Assembly (NCBI GenBank): GCA_026981855.1
Contig: JALSIB010000057.1
Coordinates: forward strand, 1 to 36,653
Direction of reading: 5' to 3'
DNA length: 36,653 bases
DNA from: Methylothermaceae bacterium
Lineage (GTDB): Bacteria > Pseudomonadota > Gammaproteobacteria > Methylococcales > Methylothermaceae
Under the pieces are notes generated by a model. The model was not told the origin of the DNA. It saw only the letters and a program-made list of their open reading frames with translations, and searched no databases. Below, one piece after another: positions 26,692 to 34,059 of this stretch; the first letter of the stretch is position 1, and the number at the start of each line of letters is the position of its first letter. The position numbers were made by a program, and so were the translations under genes.

Positions 26692-28146
26692 TCAAGCAAG
26701 CCGTAATTTCGTTTTCCAGCGACGTTGTTCCGGCCTCAAGGTTTGAAAAGGCAGGAATAGAAAACATAATCCATAGATCGCACCACCGGCCAGGGTCATC
26801 GCCAGGAGATAGAACAAATCGTCGCTACGGAAAGGTTCCGGCAACCATCTGTCTACTCCGTAGAGGGTCAGCGCCAGCAGACCGTTGAGAAGCAAGGCGG
26901 GTACGATGGCGACAAAGAATTGGAATCGCTTGGCTGCCAGACAACTGGTTGCCAGGAAATACTGGTGAATGGCCGCGTAAGCCGTGGCGCCGACGATTGC
27001 CCAGGCTACCCCGTCGATACCATAGGGTAGTGCGATGATGATGGCGAGGCAGGTAATGATCAAACTGGAGATCTGAACGAAGAGTTCACGGTGAAGCCAG
27101 TTCTTGGCTGCCAAAACGTTACCGGATAAATTACCCATCAGCCAGAATGGCCACGCCATTGCCAGGATCGACAGAGGGCCGGCAGAAGCCAGCCACTTGT
27201 CTCCGTATATTGTTTTGATCAATGGTTCGGACAGCCAGATAAGCCCTACATAAAAAGGTGTGGCGTAGACCGCCAGCAAGGTGATACTTCTGAAAAAGAG
27301 ATAGCGGCATTTGTCTTGATTCTCTTGTTCTTTGGACAGAGTTCGGAACAGTACCGGGTATACGGATCCTGTAAGGAAAGTATGGGGTATCCTCGCCAGA
27401 CTTTCTCCCTTGTTATAAAGGCCGACGCTGGAAACGCCCAAGGTTCTGGATAGCAAGAAGATACTTGCCTGGGTGCGTAGATAGAAGACGATGTCGTTGA
27501 TGGCCTTGAGCATTCCGTATTTGGCAAGTTTTCTTCCCCGGTGGAAAGCCAGTGACAGGCGGGGGCGCCATCGAGCGGTGGGGGCGAGGAGTAAAGCGGT
27601 GACGATGGCATTGGCGATACCTCCCCATACCAGGCTCCAGACACCGTAGCCGTAATATGCCAGTGTTATGCTGGTGGTGCTGGAAATGAGCAGTGAGACG
27701 AAAGCGATGATCGCCCTGGCTTTGAAGCGCATTTCCCGCGTCAATTTGTTTCCGGGCAGGTTGACGAAAGGACGGTAGATGAAAGAGAGCGCGGTTACCC
27801 TCAAAAGATTGGTGTAAAGCGGGTTGTCGTACCATTTCGCAAACCACGGGGCGAGAAAGTAGAACACCGTGTAAATGAGACAACCGATTATAAGCTGCAT
27901 GGTGAAAACGATATCGTAATCCTTGCGGGTGGCTTTCTTTGCCCGGATCAGTGCCTGCCCCATGCCGCCTCCAGCGAAAAAAGCCGCGACGCCGGTAAAG
28001 ACTTGAATGGTGAGCAGGGCACCGAAGTCTTCCGGCGCCAACAGCCGTGCGAGGACGATGCCGAACAGGAAAGTAAGAACCTGGCGACCGGAGTTGCCGA
28101 CGAAAAGCCAGGCGACACTGCTATGGATGCTTTGTCCTGTGCTCAT
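26692..28146 (-). CDS. Wzx-type polysaccharide flippase (MOP superfamily)
   Basis: A 484-residue membrane protein with about 12-14 hydrophobic segments. SSVAWLFVGNSGRQVLTFLFG and VLARLLAPEDFGALLTIQVF at the N-terminus match the Polysacc_synt/WzxC family, and GLYNKGESLARIPHTFLTG is the mid-protein family block. It would flip undecaprenyl-linked repeat units to the periplasm for the ligase/polymerase at 4716-6026. Its start overlaps the stop of the formyltransferase gene by ATGA. The gene after it begins 76 bases downstream; a TTGACA-like hexamer lies in that gap but no convincing -10 sequence goes with it. Confidence 0.92.
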   Translation of the reverse strand: MSTGQSIHSSVAWLFVGNSGRQVLTFLFGIVLARLLAPEDFGALLTIQVFTGVAAFFAGGGMGQALIRAKKATRKDYDIVFTMQLIIGCLIYTVFYFLAPWFAKWYDNPLYTNLLRVTALSFIYRPFVNLPGNKLTREMRFKARAIIAFVSLLISSTTSITLAYYGYGVWSLVWGGIANAIVTALLLAPTARWRPRLSLAFHRGRKLAKYGMLKAINDIVFYLRTQASIFLLSRTLGVSSVGLYNKGESLARIPHTFLTGSVYPVLFRTLSKEQENQDKCRYLFFRSITLLAVYATPFYVGLIWLSEPLIKTIYGDKWLASAGPLSILAMAWPFWLMGNLSGNVLAAKNWLHRELFVQISSLIITCLAIIIALPYGIDGVAWAIVGATAYAAIHQYFLATSCLAAKRFQFFVAIVPALLLNGLLALTLYGVDRWLPEPFRSDDLFYLLAMTLAGGAIYGLCFLFLPFQTLRPEQRRWKTKLRLA

Positions 28147-28958
28147 GAATGGGATTGGAACCAGGTGACTCTTTCGGGAAGTTTCAGGTCGTCCAGCAAT
28201 CCATTCCGGAGTGCCTTATCCACTGCTTTTTCATGTTTCCACTGGCGGTCCTTTACTTGATACAGGCGTCCCTTACTGGTTTGTTTCTGTCCGAATTTCT
28301 CCCCCTGTTCAAGCCGGTCGAGCAATTCGGAGAACGTATTGGTACTTGTTTTGACCGCCCGCCAAAAGAGGGTCAGCTCATCGTCCCCCTCGTGGACTTC
28401 CGGGCATACGTGGGCGATGAGATCCCCGGTATCGATGCCGGCGTTGATGTAGTGGATGGTGCAGCCGATTTTCTCCGGCTCCTTGTTGTATAGCGCCCAG
28501 AAAGTGCAATCGGCGCCACGGTATTCCGGAGAAAGGCCGCCATGGAGATTGACGATTCCAAGGCGGCCTTTTTCCAGCAAAGCTCCCTTGATGAGGGAGG
28601 TGCCGAATACGGCGATCAGGTCGGGATCGTGGTGTTCGACGATTTCCAATACCCGACGGTGGTTGATGTGGGGGACTTCTACCTGCAAGTCCTCGCGATC
28701 AAGCTTCGGGTTGTCGTTGCCAAAGAAGAATCTGGCTTCCTTGTCGCCGGTATAGCGTTTGCGGTCACGCAGCCAACGCCAGGCTTTGCGCCACAGTTTG
28801 GCCGGGTGGCTGAGAAGATCGAGGATCTTTTTCATGGACCAGTCGCGGGCCTGTTCCTGGACGATGGCTTTGACATCGGCCGCTTTGCATAGCCGATTGG
28901 CAAAGTAAAGATGGCGGGGTGAGCGGCCGCAGAGGACAACGATGGAAAGCTGGGACAT
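28143..28958 (-). CDS. Formyltransferase family protein (methionyl-tRNA formyltransferase-like)
   Basis: A 271-residue protein started at the ATG 28958, which has AGGGAG eight bases upstream; the frame is open further but the extra ~112 codons are only a shadow of the next gene. The 10-formyl-THF transferase motif is present: IVNLHGGLSPEYRG (Asn137, His139) and INAGIDTGDLI with Asp177. This is the catalytic trio of the family. Here the acceptor is probably an amino sugar of the polysaccharide, as in ArnA, VioF or related sugar N-formyltransferases. It may instead modify another amine. Confidence 0.87.
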   Translation of the reverse strand: MSQLSIVVLCGRSPRHLYFANRLCKAADVKAIVQEQARDWSMKKILDLLSHPAKLWRKAWRWLRDRKRYTGDKEARFFFGNDNPKLDREDLQVEVPHINHRRVLEIVEHHDPDLIAVFGTSLIKGALLEKGRLGIVNLHGGLSPEYRGADCTFWALYNKEPEKIGCTIHYINAGIDTGDLIAHVCPEVHEGDDELTLFWRAVKTSTNTFSELLDRLEQGEKFGQKQTSKGRLYQVKDRQWKHEKAVDKALRNGLLDDLKLPERVTWFQSHS

Positions 28959-28987
28959 GATGCGTGGACTCCCTGTAATGCCTGGAA

Positions 28988-30175
28988 TCAATCTGAGGGC
29001 ACGGAGATTTTGGCCATTTTTATCATCAGCGCATCGGCAAAGAATTTTGCGGCCCAGTTGGGGTATTCGAAGCGCGAATAGGTGCCCCATATCGGCGCCG
29101 ATCCGGCGATGCCGCCGTCGCGGGGATCCCCTTTTCCGGTGATGTGATGATTGGATTTGAGATAGCCGATGCCTAGTATAGCCGACTTTTCCAACTTGTC
29201 TTTGCCCGAGTCCAAGGTCTGGGTTGCCCGCAGCCAGATGATGCTCATCTGCGCAAGGCCGGTGAGGCAGCAGTAGCCGCTTTTGGGTATCCATCCATCG
29301 GCATAGGTGCCGGCCAGAAAGCCGTCTTCGCGTTGAACCTTTGCCTGGGCGGAGGCTGCCTTGAGGGAAGCGTCGATCATGCGGTCATCACCAAGGATCA
29401 GGCCGCTTTCGAGCAGACCTCGGATGGCATAGGCGATAGTGTGGGTGAAGGGAGGCGTATTCGGTGTAAAGGCGTTGTTTTGAAACCAGCCGCTTTTGGT
29501 CTGCTGGGTCAGTGCCCAGTCGAGATTTTTGCGTGCCGACTGCTCCAGGGACTTCTCCCCGGCGGCCCGGGCGGCCCGTAGCAGCCCCCAGGCGGCGCGG
29601 GTGTTGTAGGTGTGGGGGATGCCGTTGTGGACGCTGCGCCGCCAGCAGCCGTCGTCGTCCTGTTGTTGTGCCATCCACTGGCCGGCCCTGATTGCCGCCT
29701 CGAGGCATTCGGAGCGGTTGAGTTTTTGGTGGCCTTCGACAAGGCCGTGGATGATCTGGCCGGTGTTGAAGATCACAGGCCGGCTGCCGGGTTCTCCGAA
29801 ATGACCTGGAAACGAGCCATCGGAGTTTTGGATCGACAATTCCCAGTCAAGGATGCGATTGGCCCGTTCTTTCAAATCGGTGCGATCGAGCAGATCGGAG
29901 GCGGCCAGGAAAGTTTCGACAATATAGCCGCTTGTTTCAGGATAGCTGGGCAGCCAGCCATCCTCGAAGCTCCAGCCGGCGGAGACACCGCCTTCGTCCG
30001 GTTGCCCATTGCGAATGTCCTGGGCTCGGCAGAGCCAGTCGATTGCGGCTTGTAGATGAGTGGCGTCCGGGTAGGGAGGCTGAACGGAAATACCTTGTAA
30101 ATCCTGGGCGATGTAGCGCAAATGTAAAGGCTTCCATGGTTTGTAACGAAACGGCAGTTCCAGAATTTTTTTCAT
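28988..30175 (-). CDS. Helical-toroid protein, paralogue of the 23598-24524 product
   Basis: A protein of about 395 residues (start ATG 30175; a TTG at 30184 is an alternative). Blocks SYPETSGYIVETFLAA, SIQNSDGSFPGHFGE, VIFNTGQIIHGLVEG, YNTRAAWGLLRAARA, CCLTGLAQMSIIWLR and YPNWAAKFFADALMIK are the counterparts of the shorter paralogue. The two share residue patterns such as the TGQI and TG-x-AQ motifs, so a common reaction or substrate is likely. Extra hairpins account for the greater length. A TATAAT box at 30233-30238 may drive transcription from here. No function can be assigned. Confidence 0.77.
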   Translation of the reverse strand: MKKILELPFRYKPWKPLHLRYIAQDLQGISVQPPYPDATHLQAAIDWLCRAQDIRNGQPDEGGVSAGWSFEDGWLPSYPETSGYIVETFLAASDLLDRTDLKERANRILDWELSIQNSDGSFPGHFGEPGSRPVIFNTGQIIHGLVEGHQKLNRSECLEAAIRAGQWMAQQQDDDGCWRRSVHNGIPHTYNTRAAWGLLRAARAAGEKSLEQSARKNLDWALTQQTKSGWFQNNAFTPNTPPFTHTIAYAIRGLLESGLILGDDRMIDASLKAASAQAKVQREDGFLAGTYADGWIPKSGYCCLTGLAQMSIIWLRATQTLDSGKDKLEKSAILGIGYLKSNHHITGKGDPRDGGIAGSAPIWGTYSRFEYPNWAAKFFADALMIKMAKISVPSD

Positions 30176-30232
30176 GATTGACAATTCAGTTTAGGGAACG
30201 ATGCGATGGGGGGAGCAAGTTTTTGCCTGAGG

Positions 30233-30238
30233 ATTATA
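30233..30238 (-). promoter_or_regulatory. Candidate promoter -10 box before the toroid gene
   Basis: On the minus strand the sequence reads TATAAT, a perfect -10 hexamer, about 57 bases before the ATG at 30175. The -35 region (near 30256-30261, TTCTGT) is weak at 17-base spacing. The 113-base gap between the CapK-like stop and this gene is the largest within the leftward block, which makes an internal promoter here reasonable. Confidence 0.4.
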
Positions 30239-30288
30239 GCGGTTACTTCATGCTTACAGAAGCGGGGTCTTTCTCCAAACTCCCAAGT

Positions 30289-31695
30289 TCAGTGGCTTAC
30301 TCTTCCCCAAGGATTCGGTACATTCGATATCACTTGTCTGAACTTTCCCGATGCTTCGGGAGGAATGGAATGGGCTTGAACCAACTGGATCTTGATATTT
30401 TCCCCGAACCGTTTTTTGAAACCTGTCACGATCGCATTGGAATCCTTTTCCGGGTGCCACTGGTGGTTGGTCACAAGCTGGATCTCGAATCGATCCAAGG
30501 TTTCCTGGACAATTTTGAATTGATCGATTCCGGGGATTTCGCGGAGGATGTAAATGGCGGCCAATGCGTGGACGATGGAGCCGTCTTGGTGTATCAGAAA
30601 ATCGGTGATCCTGCCGGCGACGCTTTCGACGACATGGAGCCCTCGGCCATCTGGGTCGGTTGTTTCGGATAGTCTCACCATATCGCCGGTGCGATAACGA
30701 ATGAATGGTTGGGCTTCGGAATGGAGACCGGTCATTACGGCCTCGCCCGTTTCCCCGGGAGGAACCGGCTGTCCCTCGCCATCCACTACTTCCAGAATGA
30801 TGCTTTCACTCATCAACAGCATTTGTCCCGAAGGTGCTTCATGGGCGGTGAAACCGATATCCCGGCTACCGAATTCGTTGGCTACCGGAACGCCAAAGGC
30901 TTCTGAAATGAGATTTCTTTGATGGGGGTATAGTGGCTCACCGGTGGTACAGACGACTTTTAACGAGGGTAGGTGCAAGGGGCCACCGTTTTCCAGAATG
31001 AAGCCGGCCAAGAGCGCTACACTGCTGGAATAACCATAAATGCATTTGGGCGTGAAGTTGACAATGGCAGTGACATAATCTGCCATGGCTTGGGGAGACA
31101 TGGCAAAAGCATTGAGCACCAAATGATTCATGGAGCGGTCGCGGAGGGTTTTGATCCGGTCGGTTTTTTTCAATTCGACAGGCGCCCCCCAAAGGTAGAC
31201 CTCGGGATCCCCAGGCTCTACCCCCCACCAGCGGCGGGCGCGCATGCGGCCTGCAGCATCTGAGGCCTGCCGCCAGCGGCTGAAATGAAAAGTGAGGGGC
31301 TTGCCGCTCGAGCCGCCGGTAGAATAGGGGTGGGCGCCTCCAGGAACCGATTTCCAAACCATTTCTGCTCCATGTTTTCGGGCGTCTTCTTTATCCATGA
31401 AAGGCAATCGGCGGAAATCTTCCCAGCTCATATCCTGCGGTTCGATGCCTGCTTCGCGGATTCTTCCGGCGTGCCAGGGGCAGTGCGCCAGAGCGGTTTG
31501 GAGAAGCCGGCCGAGCTTTTCCAGCTGGAGCGCTTCCAACGTTTCCCGGGGTAGGTATTGGGTCTGTTCAAGTTCGGAGAAATAAGGAAAGGTCGGTCGG
31601 CGCAGCAGCCATTCCTGGGCGCGAAAGATGTTGTGGCTGAAAAATCTAGGGAAGGGTCTGGGTTTTGTGTTGGAAAAGGGTTGGGATATAATCAT
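30289..31695 (-). CDS. CapK/phenylacetate-CoA ligase-like adenylate-forming enzyme
   Basis: A 468-residue member of the ANL superfamily. The phosphate-binding loop is PYSTGGSSGKPLTF (about residues 123-136), with EFGSRDIGFTAHEAP and FIRYRTGDMVRL as the later adenylate and hinge motifs. CapK-like proteins of this type are common in capsule and exopolysaccharide clusters, where they are suspected of activating an acid for transfer to the glycan. It is the first gene of the leftward block. The ATG overlaps the -10 box of the divergently transcribed tRNA gene, so the two promoters must be intertwined. Confidence 0.87.
   Translation of the reverse strand: MIISQPFSNTKPRPFPRFFSHNIFRAQEWLLRRPTFPYFSELEQTQYLPRETLEALQLEKLGRLLQTALAHCPWHAGRIREAGIEPQDMSWEDFRRLPFMDKEDARKHGAEMVWKSVPGGAHPYSTGGSSGKPLTFHFSRWRQASDAAGRMRARRWWGVEPGDPEVYLWGAPVELKKTDRIKTLRDRSMNHLVLNAFAMSPQAMADYVTAIVNFTPKCIYGYSSSVALLAGFILENGGPLHLPSLKVVCTTGEPLYPHQRNLISEAFGVPVANEFGSRDIGFTAHEAPSGQMLLMSESIILEVVDGEGQPVPPGETGEAVMTGLHSEAQPFIRYRTGDMVRLSETTDPDGRGLHVVESVAGRITDFLIHQDGSIVHALAAIYILREIPGIDQFKIVQETLDRFEIQLVTNHQWHPEKDSNAIVTGFKKRFGENIKIQLVQAHSIPPEASGKFRQVISNVPNPWGRVSH
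31665..31692 (+). promoter_or_regulatory. Promoter of tRNA-Gly
   Basis: TATAAT at 31687-31692 lies 14 bases before the tRNA 5' end, and a weak -35 (TTGTGT, 31665-31670) sits 16 bases upstream of it. The sequence overlaps the first codons of the divergent CapK-like gene. Confidence 0.55.
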
Positions 31696-31706
31696 TTTCT
31701 GTCGGA

Positions 31707-31780
31707 GCGGGTGTAGTTCAATGGCAGAACATCAGCTTCCCAAGCTGAGAACGTGGGTTCGATTCCCATCACCCGCTCCA
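31707..31780 (+). tRNA. tRNA-Gly, anticodon CCC
   Basis: The 74-base sequence begins GCGGGTG and ends CACCCGC TCCA, giving a perfect seven-pair acceptor stem with encoded CCA. The anticodon arm is TCAGC / TTCCCAA / GCTGA, so the anticodon is CCC and it reads GGG. The T arm is GTGGG TTCGATT CCCAT. It closely resembles E. coli glyU. It marks the boundary between the polysaccharide cluster and the accessory segment. Confidence 0.95.
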
Positions 31781-31867
31781 TTTTCAGTCGGGCAGGAAGC
31801 CGGTATCCAGGACTTGCCCGGATTCCCACGGGCAGATTGAGGGAAAGGTCCGTTCGTCGAGTCCCGT

Positions 31868-32215
31868 CTACCTGGCGGCAGCGAGAATGGGGAGTTCATA
31901 AGCATCGTTCAAAATATCTTCCAAATGGGCTTTTAAGCTGGGATTGTCTTTGAGCAAATGGGCGATGGCCCGGCGTTTTTCCTTGATCGTCAGTGCCCGG
32001 CTGCGGGCACGATAGGAGGGTTGGAATCGCCACTTCAGAAGGTGGGTGATGAGCACCTTGAACCGTGATTCCAATTCCCGCCTTTCGCTTCTCCCCATGT
32101 TTTCGATTTCCTCGATCAAATGTTCCACGTCGATTTCGGAGAGACGGCCCGAACGCAGCAGATCGGCCTGTTCCATGGCCCATCGGTAAAAATCCCGCTC
32201 ATAGGAGGTGGCCAC
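31868..32215 (-). CDS. DUF29 family protein
   Basis: A 115-residue helical protein starting at GTG 32215 (GGAGG six bases before it), which gives the usual ATSYERDFYRWAMEQADLLR beginning. IDVEHLIEEIENMGRSERREL and LLKWRFQPSYRARSRALTI are the remaining DUF29 hallmarks. The family has no established function and is common on mobile or variable DNA. The 87 bases between the tRNA and its stop codon hold only a weak inverted repeat (CGGGCA/TGCCCG). Confidence 0.85.
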   Translation of the reverse strand: MATSYERDFYRWAMEQADLLRSGRLSEIDVEHLIEEIENMGRSERRELESRFKVLITHLLKWRFQPSYRARSRALTIKEKRRAIAHLLKDNPSLKAHLEDILNDAYELPILAAAR

Positions 32216-32262
32216 TTTCGACCTCCATGGGGGTTCCACTCGAATGCATTGTGGGTTTCAAG

Positions 32263-32544
32263 CTAAAAATCCTCCATCGCGCAGGCTCCGCCGCCGCAAC
32301 AGGCGGGCATGGCGGTATTGCAGCTTCCTCCGGCGCAAGCCGGTTCCGGGTTCTTCAGGCTGGCGCTGGAGATGACGTTGCCGCCGGTGATGAGTTTTTC
32401 CACCGGTGCATCCAGCGGCGTGTCTCCCGGTTCGATGCCGGCCAGGTCGCAGAGTTGGCCCCAGGTGCCGACCTTTTCGTTCATCCGGTGACGGACCTCG
32501 ATGACACGGTTGTTCGCTTTGCAGAGATAGTCATAACTGGGCAT
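32263..32544 (-). CDS. FmdB-like small protein with cysteine-rich tail
   Basis: A 93-residue protein. The N-terminus MPSYDYLCKANNRVIEVRHR resembles the FmdB/CxxC zinc-ribbon family, but the second half of the ribbon is missing; only Cys8 and Cys32 occur before the tail. Residues ~68-90 are CAGGSCNTAMPACCGGGACA, an unusual glycine/cysteine-rich tail that could bind metal. It is 47 bases from the DUF29 gene on the same strand. Role unknown. Confidence 0.75.
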   Translation of the reverse strand: MPSYDYLCKANNRVIEVRHRMNEKVGTWGQLCDLAGIEPGDTPLDAPVEKLITGGNVISSASLKNPEPACAGGSCNTAMPACCGGGACAMEDF

Positions 32545-32629
32545 GATTTCACTCTTTCAAGTATAGTTGCTATGGGTCAATAGATATAGCGATTTGGTAG
32601 GCCAAAAACAAGTCATGGAGTGAAAGTTC

Positions 32630-33220
32630 ATGGACAGTTTCGTCCTCGATACCAGTATTTTCACCAACCCGGATGTGTACGGTCAGTTCGGGGAATCGCC
32701 CGGCGTAGCGATGGATGCGTTCCTGCGTCTGGTGAGAAGAAGCGGAGCCCGGTTCTACATGCCCAGCTCGGTGTTCGACGAATTGTGCCTGATCAAGGGG
32801 AAGGAGATTCCGCCCGACTTCGAGGCGGTGGTCAGGATTCGTTCGCCCAGGCGCTTCAACATCACGGTGCCTGCCGGGATTCTGTATGAATTCATCGAGG
32901 AGGTGCGGACCCGGATCGACCGGGGGCTCAGGATCGCCGAGGAGCACGCCAAGATGGCCCAGGCGGGGATCGAGGCCGAGGACGTGGGCAAGGTGATCAA
33001 CCGCCTGCGGGGGCGCTACCGCGAGGCCTTGCGCCAGGGGATCATCGACAGTCGTGAGGACATGGACGTGCTGCTGTTGGCCTATGAGCTCGATGCGGTC
33101 TTGTTGTCGGCCGACCAGGGGCTGCGCAAGTGGGCCGACAAGGTGGGGGTGAAGATCGTTCGCCCGGATAACCTGCTCCAGGTGATGGAGAAACTGGTGG
33201 CGTATCAGGCTGGCGAGTGA
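32630..33220 (+). CDS. RNA ligase partner protein (PIN-like domain)
   Basis: A 196-residue PIN-like protein. [20 protein letters not shown] (catalytic-type Asp7) and the later acidic block [30 protein letters not shown] match the RNA-ligase-partner family (MJ0950-like), which co-occurs with Pab1020-type RNA ligases. The ligase is present at 34060-35175 on the opposite strand, separated by the MntA/HepT pair. GGAGTGAAAG lies before the ATG. Its reaction is not established; RNA cleavage before ligation is a reasonable guess. Confidence 0.88.
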   Translation: MDSFVLDTSIFTNPDVYGQFGESPGVAMDAFLRLVRRSGARFYMPSSVFDELCLIKGKEIPPDFEAVVRIRSPRRFNITVPAGILYEFIEEVRTRIDRGLRIAEEHAKMAQAGIEAEDVGKVINRLRGRYREALRQGIIDSREDMDVLLLAYELDAVLLSADQGLRKWADKVGVKIVRPDNLLQVMEKLVAYQAGE

Positions 33221-33224
33221 GTTG

Positions 33225-33641
33225 ATGGACAACGCATTCATTCCGGATTTTGCAATTCTGGTCGATCTTCTGCGCTGGCGTTTGGGTGGGGAGCTGATCG
33301 CGGTTTATCTGTATGGCTCCTTCTCTGAGGGATTCGCCGGGCCCCGCAGCGACGTGGATATTGCCATTCTGACCCGTAACCCTTTGCCGGAGGGGCGTTT
33401 GGCCGAGTTGGCGCAGGAATTGATGGATCTGAGCGGGCGGGATGTGGATCTGGTGGATTTGAGCAGGGCGTCGACGGTGTTGCAGATGCAGATCATTTCC
33501 CGCGGGCGGCGGCTCTATTGCCGGGATCCTTTTCTGTGCGAACGCTTCGAGACCCACGTGTTTTCCGATTATGTCGACCTCAATGAAAGGCGGGCGGGTA
33601 TTCTTCGGGACATACGGGAGCGGGGAAGCGTTTATGGATGA
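33225..33641 (+). CDS. mntA: MntA-type minimal nucleotidyltransferase antitoxin
   Basis: A 138-residue nucleotidyltransferase. The signature is YLYGSFSEGFAGPRSDVDIAIL, with GS at 31-32 and the metal pair Asp43 and Asp45; Asp77 in DVDLVDLS is a likely third carboxylate. MntA proteins AMPylate the partner HepT on a Tyr and so silence it. It begins four bases after the RNA ligase partner's stop and ends inside the next gene by eight bases, the usual layout of the pair. Confidence 0.92.
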   Translation: MDNAFIPDFAILVDLLRWRLGGELIAVYLYGSFSEGFAGPRSDVDIAILTRNPLPEGRLAELAQELMDLSGRDVDLVDLSRASTVLQMQIISRGRRLYCRDPFLCERFETHVFSDYVDLNERRAGILRDIRERGSVYG

Positions 33642-34050
33642 CGTGTTGTTGAACAAGGCGGCGATCATCGAACGTTGTCTCCAACGCATCGCCGAAGAAT
33701 ATCAGGGGCACGAAGATGAGCTGGAGACCAATTTCACCCGTCAGGACGCCATCGTGCTCAATCTTCAACGTGCTTGCGAGGCCGGTATCGATGCGGCCTT
33801 ACATCTGGTTCGTCGTCATCGGTTGGGGGTTCCTCAATCCGGGCGGGAGGCGTTTACCCTGTTGGAACGGGCCGGGTTGTTGCCCGCCGATTTGGCTGGG
33901 GAAATGAAAAAGATGGTGGGGTTTCGCAACATCGTGGTCCATGCCTACCAGGAAATCAGTTTGCCTGTATTGCGTGCCATTGTGGAGAAACAGCTGGATG
34001 ATTTGCGCGGTTTTGCCCGCTGGCTGATTGCCGCCGCGGATCGTTCATAG
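33634..34050 (+). CDS. hepT: HepT-type HEPN ribonuclease toxin
   Basis: A 138-residue all-helical HEPN protein. GFRNIVVHAYQEI carries the RX4HXY motif exactly (Arg98, His103, Tyr105). HepT-like RNases cleave RNA, and the Tyr is the site AMPylated by MntA. The ATG 33634 was chosen because it overlaps the MntA stop and follows GGGAGCGGGGAAG; upstream in-frame codons belong to the mntA sequence in another frame. It converges with the RNA ligase gene, leaving nine bases between them. Confidence 0.92.
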   Translation: MDDVLLNKAAIIERCLQRIAEEYQGHEDELETNFTRQDAIVLNLQRACEAGIDAALHLVRRHRLGVPQSGREAFTLLERAGLLPADLAGEMKKMVGFRNIVVHAYQEISLPVLRAIVEKQLDDLRGFARWLIAAADRS

Positions 34051-34059
34051 TGGCCAGCC

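Noticed and set aside
26690-26695. TTGACA -35-like hexamer (minus strand) before the FG-GAP lipoprotein gene
   Set aside because: No acceptable -10 hexamer at 16-18 bases; not reported as a promoter.
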